Shown: positions 43,916-55,299 of the stretch, piece by piece
How positions within the stretch are numbered: the first letter of the stretch is position 1
How the letters are laid out: every line of letters starts with the position of its first letter
From: Saccharum officinarum
Taxonomy: Eukaryota; Streptophyta; Magnoliopsida; Poales; Poaceae
Direction of reading: 5' to 3'
NCBI GenBank assembly: GCA_020631735.1
Contig: CM036188.1
Location: forward strand, 18,394,214-18,458,213
Length of the DNA: 64,000 nt
Translations under genes and position numbers: made by a program
Notes under the pieces: model-generated
What the model saw: the letters and a program-made list of their open reading frames with translations, nothing else
Databases searched by the model: none
Told to the model about the DNA's origin: nothing

Positions 43916-44102
43916 CGTTCTTTTGTTGAGCATGGCATTAATGAGCCAGGCTCTGATGATGAACAATGCGATCGATTTTCCTTCTCCTTTATCTGTAGTG
44001 TGTGACTGTGCGTTATTTGTAGTAATTAGCTTGATGCAATGCAAATGGCCTGTTTCTATTCTTTGGGAAACGATGCCAGGACATCTCCACATATAAGATA
44101 GA

Positions 44103-44245
44103 TGCTACTGCCTCTATTCCAAATTATTAAGACGTTTTATTTTCTAGATGTTGTTTTTGCTATGTATTTAGAGATACATGATGTCTATGTGCATAGCAAA
44201 AGCTAATCTTAAAAGGCCAAAACATCTTATAATTTGGAAGTATTG
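44103..44245. mobile_element. Stowaway-type MITE
   Basis: CTGCCTCTATTCCAAATTAT to CATCTTATAATTTGGAAGTA. The two halves (GCTATGTATTTAGAGATACA and TGCATAGCAAAAGCTAATCT) form a long imperfect palindrome. This is the uninterrupted partner of the MITE at 39287-39440. Confidence 0.75.
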
Positions 44246-45427
44246 CTCTGTTCGTTCCAAAGTTTTGGTCATCTTATTACATTTGCCCAACTAATAACTT
44301 AAACTATATCTAGGCAACGTCATCGAAGTTGAATGATGCAATCCAAACCTTCTCTAACTCAACGATGCGCTACAGGTGAAAGTAGAATCATATCAGTTGA
44401 GGAGCGTACTGTGTTCCCATGCCATTGGCAAGTCCATCTTGTGGGTGTGGAACCACGGAGGCTGGTCCTGCAAATAAGTGCATGTCCATGGTAGTGCCCT
44501 AGAGGGCCATGCTGCTCCACGCGCTGGATGTCGGTTGTGTTGGCTTTAAGTTTGTGCAACGAAGGCTATCACTAAGACAGTATTGTGGTAAGATCCTTTA
44601 GTTGTTTGGAGATCTGGTCGTGGCGAGGGACAGGTGGACAGCTAAACGGTGTTGTGGACAGGCATGATGATGGGCATGGCGGAAAGGGATCCTAATCTTG
44701 ATACTAAGGTGATGAGGCCAGGCGTGAGGGAACGTGACCTTGACTACATAGGTGGTAGTGATCAACAATGGAGCAAAGTTGTTCACTTCGATGCCCTATT
44801 TTGGGTAGAGTAGTGAAGGAGGTAGGAGGAGATATACTATCTCATATGTTAGCTTTCCGGAATACATCCCTATATCCACATCCAATGACCCACTCAGTAT
44901 TGGATGCATTTTCTATGGCATGATTAGTGCTTTGCCACACTGCACATAATTAAGTGTAGGCGTGTAGCTAATGCAAAGCAAGGTGTATGATGACCGGTTA
45001 ATTTATATATAATATAATATAACTCATAACAAACAGACAAAATTTCCTCCTCTTTTTTGGTACCATTATTTTAGTCTGGACTCCCTAACTAATAATTGTG
45101 CGCCCTTTTATAGTAGCAGTAGTCGAACAGCCATGAAAAACATAAAGAAAACAACAAAACAAATTGTATTTGGACTAGGACTCGAATACGGACAGCGTGT
45201 TCAGTCTGCTTCATGCTCCATGTCGGAGTTCAACTCCAACACACGAGTTGAAGTTACTTATCAAGAAGACACGAGAAACTCATCCTTTAATCAGTTTGTT
45301 CATTCACTTTAATATCGTCCAATCAGACTTAAAGTCCAAGATGTTTACGATACTTTTTGTTTTCTTTCAAATTCCACAATTATTGTTTCGATCTAATCAA
45401 GCACCGAACCTCTTCGGTTATATTCTT

Positions 45428-48278
45428 CACTATGCCAAAAAAAAGCTAATCAGTGACGCGTCCAGAGGGTCATTAGTGACGCGGAAAAGACATGTCACTG
45501 TTCTTGCGTCTGTGATAGTAAGATATTAGCGATGCGTCAGGAGTGACGCGTTCAGCCAACACGCGTCACTGATAACGTTCAGGAGTGACGCCTTCAGCCA
45601 AGACGCGTCACGAAAACGTTCCAGAGTGACGCCTTCAGCCAAGACGCGTCACCGATGTCTATCTTAACAGCGACGCGTTCAGCCAAGATGCGTCACTGAT
45701 AACAATTTACCAAAAAAAATCTCTGCCCTGGTCCTGCATTACACATATTTCATCCATTTCAGCAGCAAATTCTTTACAAACTCCAGATACAACTTATCTA
45801 CGGAGCATATGCTAAAAGAGCTGCAGCCTAGAAGATATCTACATAAACAGTACATAAGCTGTAACATGATTTCTAACAGTACAAAAGCTGTAACTACATT
45901 GGGTATAAGGGCTGTTTATGAGATCCTGCAAAAACCATTATAAACCAAATTACAAATTTAAAAGTGCCAGCAACAAAGAACTGTAACAAGCAATAAAGCT
46001 GAATGAAAACTATTTAGTGAAAACTCACAATTGGGACATGAATAGCAATGTAAAGTTGAATAAAATAACATGTGAAGCTGAATTTGTTCTCTATAATTTG
46101 CACTAATAAGTAGCTGAATAATCAGTTCTAAAAATAAAATAACAGGCCAATGGTGAACCTGTAAACTAATTGACTTCAGTGCACATCCAATTGCAGTATA
46201 CCAAAGGTACCTGTAGACTGCTCAGTTTCTAGTTTCTAGTCTTATATTATGAAACTACATACTACAGTACTAGAGATGTTATGGTAGTCAGTACACTAAC
46301 CTTGTCGGCAAGGATGTCAATTGTGCCCCAATTTGTAGTCAAATCAGCAGAAACAATAAGAAGGGTAACTGAAACTGCACTCATTCAGAAGAATATGACA
46401 GTCAGCAAAATAATAGAATAGGCAACAGCTGCAGATTTATATTATGGTCAACTAAAAATTTCAAACACTTCAGCACATCCAGAAAATACTGCCAACATTT
46501 ATAGTAAGTCACTCGACCTTATAACAGATAGATATTTTTTATATATAGTTGGATGTACTGCAAGATAAACATGAGGATAGGACAGAACTATGACAGTTAA
46601 TTAAAAAGTTGCCCTTTTCATGAAATTCTGGGTTCAATACGGATGGTTTCAACACATTTCCACTAATATTCTACAGCAGAACTAATCCAAAAATGACAAC
46701 AGAGCAAAGGAAATAATAGCTGTGTGTTTCATAAGCATTGGTATACAAGCCTAACCATAGTATGCGATTAATTAGCTGTGTCCTGCATGATTTGATATGC
46801 TAAATATAGATCAATTGACTAACTATATATTTTGACTGATTAGCTGACATATCATGATAATTGGGACATTCTTATTCAACACACAAAGTGAAAACTCACA
46901 ATACAACAGCTGTAAATTTTAACTTATTGCAAGGTGCAGAGAAGTGAAAAGGCAGAGAAATTAGAGGTAAACACCTGGAGGCTTGAAAAGAAGAATCCTA
47001 ACATGTCATAGAACTCAATTTGTGGCCTCCTTGGTATTGGTGATGACAATGGTGGCACCATTCTCCCTGCTGCCGTTAGCAGGCCAGGCCTAATACAGTA
47101 GGAAGGGGTATGCTCACAAATCACAATGCAGGCAAAGGCATGGATTTGTGGTCTTCACCATTTTTCATGCTAGCTTGATAATCTAACCTAAATCCACCTT
47201 TTACACCGCCTGTTTGGGCACTAAAGCCACAACGAACCAATCCAAAGCAGGATAAGAGAGTTGCCCTGAGGACATGAGCAAATAGCAATAATGCAATGGA
47301 ACTGCTGAAGGGAGGCCTAAGAAGAGCAAAAAAAAGTGTTCCCACGGGCACATGGAGGCGGGTCGAGGAGCAGCATCTCGTTCCCTGCCGCCGCCGTCCC
47401 CAGAGAGCAGGGAACTGGTCCGCCGCTGAGGTCGCAGTGCTGCACTCCTCGCGTCGGCGCATCTCAAGGAAGAGTGTGAGCTCCTCATCCTTCTTGATGA
47501 GGGCACTGAGAGTCGGGCCCCTAGCATTGCCGTCCGTTACTCCCACCTGGCACTGCATCGACGTCACTCCAACGGCACGGCCTACAACGGCATTAGGGTT
47601 CCAGCGAGCGAGATCTGTGGCACCGAGGCATGAGGTGATGCCGAATCTCCCTCCTCGCTGGATCCGCCGACGTCAAGGGGCTCCACCTGTTTAAGCTGCC
47701 ACCTCACCAGATCGGCCAAGGGCCGTGCACAGCGCTTGCTCTCCGGCAGCTGCCTGCTCACCAGATCTATCCATGGAGCCATCGTGGTTGGGGCCTTGGG
47801 GAGGGGGAGGAGGAGGAGGGGCAGTGGCAGTGGAGGAGGAAGATGGGTGGTTGCGGAGGCGGAGTAGAGGCAGTGGCAGGCTGGCGGCAGAGAAGCAGGG
47901 AGGTGGTGACCGCTGCCCAGCCGGCAGAGTAGGGGAGACGAGAGTCGAGAGAGATGGGGTTGACAAGAGAGGGGCGAGGGGGCTGGCCAGGATTCCGGAC
48001 TTGAGTCCTCATTCGACCATGCTTCATAATTGTTTCGGGTCTAGGTCCAGTCCGAGTGACGGGAGTTATTGAAACGCGTCACTCGTAAGAAGCCCATGTT
48101 GTCAGTGACGCTTCTAGTTGGAAATGCGTCACCCGTTTTGTTTATTTGCTCTCGGTGGCAGCATACCAGCGACACGTTGAGTTTACCCGCATCATTGATC
48201 ACAAAATAGTGAATAGTGACGCGTTATAGTTCTGAGTCACTGATTAATGCGTCACTAATTAGCTTTTCTGGCATAGTG
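45428..48278. mobile_element. Non-autonomous CACTA transposon, CTT target duplication
   Basis: Its termini are inverted: CACTATGCCAAAAAAAAGCT and AGCTTTTCTGGCATAGTG. Target duplications CTT lie at 45425-45427 and 48279-48281. Subterminal GTGACGCGTT / ACGCGTCACTGAT repeats are dense at both ends (45450-45700, 48050-48270). The middle (45720-47100) is AT-rich without genes. The right part holds a gene-like GC-rich block. Confidence 0.93.
47090..48030 (-). other. GC-rich, exon-like block inside the CACTA element
   Basis: Minus-strand frames include MAPWIDLVSRQLPESKRCAR (about 47780) and MTSMQCQVGVTDGNARGPTL with an acidic KKDEELTLFLEMRRREE stretch (about 47565-47430). The sequence turns AT-rich at 47100. 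It could be the 5' exons of a degenerate CACTA gene or captured host sequence. No domain recognised. Confidence 0.3.
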
Positions 48279-48281
48279 CTT

Positions 48282-49033
48282 TCTCTATTTTTATTTAACG
48301 TTTTTCTTATTTTCAACATAAATATAAAAAACTAATAACAAACAAATATTATGGTACTTGAGCAATTCGACCTCTTTCTTAATAAAATAGATAATTTGAC
48401 CATTAAATTATTGATTTGTAAATCTTTGATGTATTTTTAAATTAAAACAAATTTTATCTTATTACATCATGGTATAGTCATGGTCTAATTAATCAAATCG
48501 TAACCGAGCAGTTGGTTGTCCAGTTTAGTCTAGACAAATGTGACTAAACTTTATGCATGTACCGGTGAAAGACATGACGGGGGCAACTATGTGGAAAATT
48601 AGGAGAGTTCTTGTATTGTAATCACCAATGAATATTGGCAATCCTTGCATTGATACGTCAGCATCTAACTCCTTACTGGATATATATAAAACTAAAATAC
48701 GATTACCAAAGAAAGTCAGCTGAACTCGATTTTGAACTGTAGCAACAAATAGATAGTATGAGATTAAAATTATGATATATTTAAATGTAAATTTTTTTGT
48801 GCTTTGCAATAGAAAAACTCTATCGAGATTGTACTTTAATCTGATACAATACTTAACAAGACATCATGTATTGCCAACATTAGCTTAAATATTATGGATG
48901 TTATAATCTTCCTTAAATAAACTATAGATTTAAAAATTTATAGGCCCTCATTTTTTATGAATGTTTGCTAGCCTTTTTTTTAATGAATGTTTGACAGCTT
49001 TTTCTTTTCCATTGTGATGCATGGGCATATTTG
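48282..49033. other. AT-rich 3' part of Helitron-like H4
   Basis: No coding sequence recognised. It leads into the Helitron-like 3' end. Confidence 0.5.
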
Positions 49034-49348
49034 CTAGTCATAATCTAATCAAAGCTTTATACCAATGGACAGAAGCCATACACTGAAAAAAATTTAATAT
49101 TCTGATCTACTTGAAGTTTAGGAGGTGTGAAGAAATAATATATATAAACATAATAAAGTGATAACTTTTTAATGCACCTGGAGTTGCAAGATATTCGAAT
49201 ATCTTGAATGTTGCGGTGCGCAAAAGTTTGAATATGCTTCGAGCGACCAGGTAACAAAACCAAATTTGTAACTGAGTGTCTTCAACTTCATGCTCGAAAT
49301 TATTTGAATAACTGGTGAACAAGTTTACCAGGTCTTCTTCTCCGGTGG

Positions 49349-50716
49349 TTAGTACTGAAGTTGTGCCGGCAAATGATGGTATGCACTCCAGGTATCATTG
49401 CTGAACTGGACGACAGAAAGCAGCGTCATAATCTTGATGTTGAGCTGAATCATCCATACCTTCCGATCTTCGTAGGTAGCGAAGTAACGATTGGAGACCA
49501 AAAAGCAGACGACGTTGGGGTCGTCCAAGGACACGACGGGACACTCGAGATTTGCTCGTGTGGGAGGCCCTCGTATCCCGGAAGCGCCCAGATCTCCTCG
49601 CAGTCGATCTCCCCGTCATTCACCCAGGCCAATGGCGACTCAAAGTCCATGCTGAGATCCATCGTCCAGGTCGTGACGGTGAACGAAAAGCGGGAGTGTG
49701 CACATGTGCTCCTGCCAGGGCCACCACAGCAGCAGTGGGGAATGATGCTGACAAACCTCACTTTGCTAGCCCCCCGTGGAGCCCATATTCATGGAATACT
49801 TGATGCGAAACCCGTCGTCGTGGAGTTCGTAGTCGGGGATGTAGTCACCGGAGCTGCAGCAGCGGCTCACTTCAGCAGGGACAGGTACGTAGCGCACCTT
49901 GGGTCACGCCTCATCAGCCATGTCGCACAGCAAGAAGCCCTTTTCGTAGTCGACCCAGCATAGGTAACGGTCACCGATGGTGATGACAGCTTTGCCTGAC
50001 ATCCGTGGCGCCACCTTGTCGTCGTCCTGAAGAATGGGCACTAGCTCCATGAGCTCCCACTGACACATGTCTGTGCCAAGGCGGAGCACACAGAACTCAA
50101 CCATGTCCTGTCGCGCATCGCGATTGTACCACAGATCGAGCTGGACGACGAGGAGATCATTCCCGTGTCGTCGCAGTCACAGCAGGCCTGCGCTCCCACT
50201 GTACATCTTGGGACTGTGTGCATAGACGCTCTCGGTCTTCGTCAGAAAGTCTCGATCAGGGAGCAGAGACAGAGACGGCGGCCCGGTGGCGCCTGCCCCG
50301 TACACGAAGTAGTCGTGTTGTCCTGAAAAGCTGCAGACGGACAGCGTTGGTTACCCAACTGCAAGAGAACCGAGTCCCTATGGGCAGTGACGACGTCGAT
50401 GCTGATGTCGTCGTAGTCGTCGTCCTCGTCCTCGTCAGGCACGCTACCCGGGAAATCATAGTAGAGGAAGGAGCTCGCTGGCGGTGCGGCGCATCCCAAA
50501 GAGACGCGTAGGTTTTGTCGGCCGGTGCCGGAGTCCGCGATAGTCTTGGCGTCGGCGACGAATGAGTCGTCCATGCGGCGGGTACAGAGGTTCAGCATCA
50601 CCCATAGAGGGTATTTTACGCCGGGGAATCGGAAAGCACACTCTGGCGGGTACGGAGTTTCCGCATCCGAAGAACCTCACCGCATCTACGCGGCACAGAT
50701 GAAGCTGCCTCAGCAT
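49349..50716 (-). pseudogene. DUF1618 family gene, copy D, frameshifted
   Basis: The ATG at 50716 gives MLRQLHLCRVDAVRFFG, the inverted partner of copy A. After a shift it reads LCTRRMDDSFVADAKTIADS and PPASSFLYYDFPGSVPDEDE. A 2-bp insertion lies in the QDN..DYFVY region (about 50315). The core is DRYLCWVDYEKGFLLCDMAD, with a TGA just after ADEA (about 49905). WTMDLSMDFESPLAWVNDGE and CEEIWALPGYEGLPHEQIS follow, then the -1 shift shared with copy A and the end SLDDPNVVCFLVSNRYFA to LPAQLQY at 49349. It also has stops between TGLL and LRRHG. Non-functional. Confidence 0.82.
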
Positions 50717-51372
50717 TTTCGTACGGGTGATGATGCCGGCCGGACACTAATGGCGGCTGCGTTCCTGGTTTGGTTTGGTAGCATGTAGCTCTACCTAACT
50801 AGGTTAATCATGATGATTAAGGGGATCTATATTGATGCGTGCCAGGTAGAAATCACAGGAACACGTATATTTGGGCATTTGGGCTGGCAGAAAACGGAAA
50901 ACTGCATGGGCTCTCGGTCTCAAAATTTTATGCTGTGTTGGCAGCCCAGCATAACTGTGTGTGGGCTCTCGGTCTCAAAATTTTAAAAGTTAAAAAATAC
51001 TAATATTTATAATATCATATAAATATTGTTAGGTTTATTATCAAATATATTTTCGTACGTAGTGCACTTATCTAGTCATAAGTCTTGATGTTCTTTTATA
51101 TATATAGATATAGACAAATGCATGTGTGTTTTATCAGGACTAATATAATTTTTGTCGACACTTTACAAGAATGACGGATTTATATCATAAAATAAGAATC
51201 ATATTGAACGCGACAACATGATTCCGGTTTTCATAAGTGGAAACACATAGGATGCGGATGCGAAAGCTCCGAGTGAAGGATTATTCGTATCGGACATGGA
51301 TAATAATTAGGTTCGGCACTGTATTTTTCCTTAGTGATGCTAAAGGAGCCTAGGAGGATATCTGGTGCAGCT

Positions 51373-53930
51373 CACCACAACACCGAGATTAGCGTCGGAC
51401 AATCTGACGCTAAAAGCGGATACAGCGCCAGACGATCTGACACTAAAAACTTATAGCGTCAGACTTCTGCAGACGCGGTAAGTCCTGACGCTAAAAATCT
51501 TTACCGTCAGACAGCACTTTTAGCGTTAGATAGTCTGTTGCCCTGATATATATAGCGTCAGACAGTCCGTTGCTAACTTATAGCATCAGACAGCACTTTT
51601 AGCGTCAGATAGTCTGTTGCCAATTTGCTATGTATTTATAGCGTCAGATTGTTCAACGAGACAATATAAATATGTCAAAAAAATAAATAAATACAATTAG
51701 AATACATTTAGCACATATCAAACCCGCATTAAAGCTTAATGTCATCACATGAAGATATAGAAACACGTACATCACATCATGGAGGTCAATACATATATAA
51801 CATACAATCTTGTCTTGCACACTGTTTCAATCATCCAAAGTCAGGCACCAAAAGATTACATGAATGTACTCCCAGCAAGCAATACTAATATTTTGTGTTA
51901 AACATACTAAGGTTTGTGCACACAACCATTTCCAGGTTATGTGAAGAACCACCCTCCAGAAACTCAAGCTAAAGACTTGACCCAACACTTCCTGAAAAGT
52001 ATAACAACCTTGTAATTTGGCAAGTGGAGAAATTATGTAAAGTTGTTGTACAGATCAGTCAAGTGTAGACAAATATTTTCCAGAAACTCAAGCTGAATGT
52101 TGACACAGGCCTTAACTAAAATTTGGGCATCTATTACTCAGTCAAGTGTAGACAACTATTAAGATTTGGACATCTATTACATTTGCACAGATGACACAGC
52201 CCTTAACTAAAAAATCAGTCTCACTGAGTAGACTAAAACATGATCCATCATTCTATAGTTTTTTATTATATACATATACGATAGAAGAAAGCATGCGTAT
52301 GTATTCTAAGGCAAAGCAATTGCAATTCTGAAATCTAGAAACAGGAAAATGGACAAGGCAATAGGCATACTAATATGAGAAAAACATGTCTTCAGAGAAC
52401 TGGTCTTCATCAAGCAATACTAGTACTTTTGGTTTCACAACCTAAAGTTTGTGCACAAAATCATTTCTAGGAACCGAAAAAAACCAAAAGGAATGACTTA
52501 CCAAAACTAGTGCCCATCCATTAGGTTACGTGGAGAATCATTTTCCAGAAACTCAAGCCAAAGGCTAGTGCGTAGCACTTCCTGAAAAATATAGCAACCA
52601 TGTAATCAGCAAGTGTAGACAAAAGCTATGTAAAACTGATGTATAGTATGAGTTATCTAAAGCACTAGACCTCATTTGCGCCTAAGTGCGACAAATGCCT
52701 CTAATCAATTTAACTTTCAGTCAAGTTTTAACTTTCAGCAGTATCACAACAAAAGTGTGCAATAATTTCAGTTAGTTTCAGTTAAGAGAAAAAAAAAAGG
52801 CAGAGCAACTCTTCTTAGGCATGATTAAAAATATATTCCGTGCACCAATTAATTTCTTTGATTCCACTCCATCAAGTCAAATCCAAAATAGGGTGAGCAC
52901 CAGCATACTACCTCCGTCCTTACAGTTCAGGTTTTTTGTTTTTCAGGCATCAACAGATCAAAGCACATTTGACATAGACATTCCTTACAGGCTAGCAGGG
53001 CTGATATTTGCACTAATTCAGCTCCTCAGTATCATTTTCATTATGTCCCAAATTGATTGGACATACTATTTTTATTCATAGGAATAATTTCCATATCCAC
53101 TTGTTATCAGGTTAATCTTCATCTATTTCCTCTAGAGACAATAAGAACATCCAGCAAAATGTAATGATCAAGAACATCAAGCAAAATGTAATGATCGTAA
53201 GGAGGGACATGAATGCCTTCCCAGTCGCCATTCCTTTTAAAACATCAGATGAAACAAATGGAGTGATAAGCAATAGGAAGTTTGCCAAAAGGTACACTAG
53301 TGAATATTACAAAAAAAAAAGGCCTTTATCTTAACCATTCAATCTAGCCATGTGCCAGCATAAAGCAAAAAGCTTGCAGAAACATAGATCCTAGATGACA
53401 TAGCTAGTCTCAATTTAATATTCAAACTTGACACAGTTCAGCAAAAAGCTTACATCAGTGCAGATCTACATTATCAGATTACAGGCTTACAGCCGCAGAT
53501 GAACTTGTGGCAAAACTGCACGACAAGCAAGCCCTGCGTGAGTACCTGGAAGATCGAGGGACGAGCTAGGCGCCCAGGCCAGCGCCAGGGGCAGGCCGCA
53601 GCCCCCAGGCTCCAGGCGCAATGCGGCACCGCGTGCTGGACGCTGGGCGCAGCCACGGCTGCTGCTAGCCTGCTGCCGTCTGCCAGGAGCCGCACCGACC
53701 AGCAACGCCTTGGATTGGAGCGCCGCCGTCGTGCGCCCTTCGCTGCATCGAGGTGGATCGAGGCCGGGCCTGGGCGCTCCCCATGACTCCACCACTCTGG
53801 CGCCTTCTTCGCCATCTCTGAATCGACAATGAAGGAGCTCCCGCCATAGGGACGCCCACCGGCCGGATCCGCTGCTCCGAGGACGAGATCCACCGAGCCC
53901 CAGGAAGAACGGAAGTCCGCCATCGCCGTG
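51373..53930. mobile_element. CACTA transposon fragment, right end not found
   Basis: The left terminus is CACCACAACACCGAGATTAG, a slightly changed CACTACAACA end. It is followed by subterminal repeats of the form TTTTAGCGTCAGACAGTCTG (51390-51650). An AT-rich noncoding interior (51660-53470) and a GC-rich block (53490-53930) follow. The GC-rich block runs directly into DUF1618 copy E without a recognisable right terminus, so the right end is lost or changed. Confidence 0.65.
53490..53925 (-). other. GC-rich exon-like block fused to DUF1618 copy E
   Basis: The minus-strand frame continues from the DUF1618 part (CHGDGG) into LPFFLGLGGSRPRSSGSGRW and further GC-rich sequence with no known motif. 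It resembles in composition and position the GC-rich end of the CACTA element at 45428-48278. Confidence 0.3.
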
Positions 53931-54466
53931 GCACAGTATGCCAGTGTTCTTGAAACAGGACAGGTTGCGCGGCTCGGCACTGGGAGTAGGAACCTTGCGG
54001 GCGTCTTTGTCTCGTTGGAACTGGTTGGAAACATAGCAGCCGGGGAGCAGGGACAACGACGGCGGCGTCCGGACGGCGCCAGCCTCGTACAGGAAATACT
54101 CCCAGTAGACTGGATGGGGCACCCTCATCTCGATGACGACGGAGTCATCGTGGACCGCGACGATCTTGAGTTCAAGATCCTTGGAATGCTTGTGGCTGCT
54201 GATGGAGTAGGAGGAGCTGCCGTCGTCGTCGTCGTCCCTGTGCGGCGCATGCCTATCCAGTCACCGTGGAAGCTGGAGCCTGCCGGCAGGGTTGCGACGG
54301 TAAAGGAGATGCTGAAGGGCCGGCCAGAGGACGTGCAGCTGGCCGCCGTGGTCTTCGCGCTGGCCTCGCTATGGTCGTCGACGTCGTTGTAGCCGTAGCG
54401 GTTCAGCAACACCCAGCGCGGGCCGGCTGCCGCCGTCGAATCACTCAGGTTCGTTAGGGTTTCCAT
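53926..54466 (-). pseudogene. DUF1618 copy E, N-terminal remnant
   Basis: The ATG at 54466 gives METLTNLSDSTAAAGPRWVL and LPAGSSFHGDWIGMR. The frame then shifts in a GAC/ACG repeat (about 54215-54230) to DDDDGSSSYSISSHKHSKDL, IVAVHDDSVVIEMRVPHPVY and PPSLSLLPGCYVS, ending near NTGILCHGDGG. The DUF1618 core (CWVDY...CDMAD) and the C-terminal half are missing, replaced by the GC-rich block of a CACTA fragment. Most similar in layout to copy B. It shows where the ATG of this subfamily lies. Confidence 0.78.
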
Positions 54467-54604
54467 GTTGCCGGAGCTTTGGATGAGATCCATCGATTGA
54501 TATGGATCACGACGAGTGGAAATTTTGATCCAAATCTTTTTGACCACCACCGATCCATTTATATATAGGACTACTCGTCGTCGTTCTTCCCCATCGAGGT
54601 CCAA

Positions 54605-54855
54605 ACGGAGACAAAATTAAGCAACAGCAGCCGGATTCTGGGCGTTTCCGGTACTGTTCGGAATTTGCATACAGGCTGGGTTGGACCAATACAAGCAGTT
54701 CCCTAGCCCATTAATTATTTGTTTTTCTTTCTGAACACACCACTGTCCGCACATTTGTTTTTATTGTCCAAAATTCCAGTGATATTAAAAATCGACCAAT
54801 TAACCGCCGAGTCGATTTTACACGCACGAGATGCTTTACCATTATATATTCCGTT
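54605..54855. other. Short intergenic stretch
   Basis: This lies between DUF1618 copy E and the peptide gene and probably contains the peptide gene's 3' UTR. Nothing else recognised. Confidence 0.4.
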
Positions 54856-55168
54856 CTACTTCCAACAGCAGCACTTTCCCTTGAAGACGTCGGCGCTGGT
54901 GCATCTTCCGCCATTGGGGTAGCCGGCGTTCTTGCACCATCCGTCGCAGTCCGGGTAGACGTTCAAGCACCCTGTCATGCAGTCGTTGGGCTGGGCCGCC
55001 CCTGTACGTCGTATACCATAACAATTACAGCAATCCGCTTACATGCACACAGAGGCGTTGCTGAGAATGTAAATTTTAGGCATGCGTACCATAGGCTGAA
55101 AGGGTGGCGACGATGAGCGCGACCACGACGAGGATCCTGCAGACGGTGGAGGAGAATGACGCTGCCAT
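54856..55168 (-). CDS. Small secreted cysteine-rich (defensin-like) peptide, two exons, apparently intact
   Basis: Exon 1 is 55168-55090 (79 nt; donor CTATG|GTACGC). Exon 2 is 55001-54856 (146 nt; acceptor ACGTACAG, stop TAG). The joined frame is 74 codons. The N-terminus MAASFSSTVCRILVVVALIV is a signal peptide, with cleavage likely around SAYG|AAQ. The mature part has eight cysteines, C-x3-C-x6-C-x3-C-x8-C-x9-C-C-C, and ends CCCWK. The intron position just after the signal peptide and the eight cysteines fit the plant defensin-like/LCR knottin class, although the spacing with three final adjacent cysteines is not the classic CSab order. Role (defence or signalling) is inferred. No lesion seen. 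Confidence 0.8.
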
Positions 55169-55286
55169 ATACAAAGAGGCAGTGCCACCGTCCGTGGTAT
55201 TCTAGGACGTTTTGGATTGGAAATGGTGAAAACTAGTCGATCTTGGTGGCGGCGCTTGGTATGGTTCACCCGTCTATGTGATGAGC

Positions 55287-55297
55287 TTATATATATA
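55287..55297 (-). promoter_or_regulatory. TATA box of the cysteine-rich peptide gene
   Basis: TATATATATAAG on the minus strand lies about 120 bp upstream of the ATG, leaving room for a 5' leader of about 90 bp. Confidence 0.6.
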
Positions 55298-55299
55298 GA

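Larger units (their letters stand above)
45031..49037 (+). mobile_element. Helitron-like element H4, carrying a CACTA element
   Basis: Comparison with the left arm near 38655 shows an insertion here. The 5' side reads AAACAGACAAAATTTCCTCC, related to the openings of H1-H3. The 3' end has TTGTGATGCATGGGCATATT and finishes CTAG at 49034-49037, followed by T. About 1.15 kb remains without the CACTA at 45428-48278. No replicase gene. Confidence 0.65.
43101..51228 (-). repeat. Right arm of the large inverted repeat
   Basis: The reverse-complement partner of 34933-40446. It carries the 3' half of a B-type DUF1618 gene, a MITE region, a Helitron-like insertion (45031-49037) absent from the left arm, the empty CACTA site near 49098 and DUF1618 copy D. 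Without the Helitron it is about 4.1 kb. The spacer between arms is about 2.65 kb (40447-43100). Confidence 0.85.

Noticed and set aside
34933..51228. The inverted repeat as an assembly artefact (allelic contigs joined head to head)
   Set aside because: The arms have diverged in sequence, have independent lesions and carry different transposon insertions, so they are distinct loci; only the gap edge remains doubtful.
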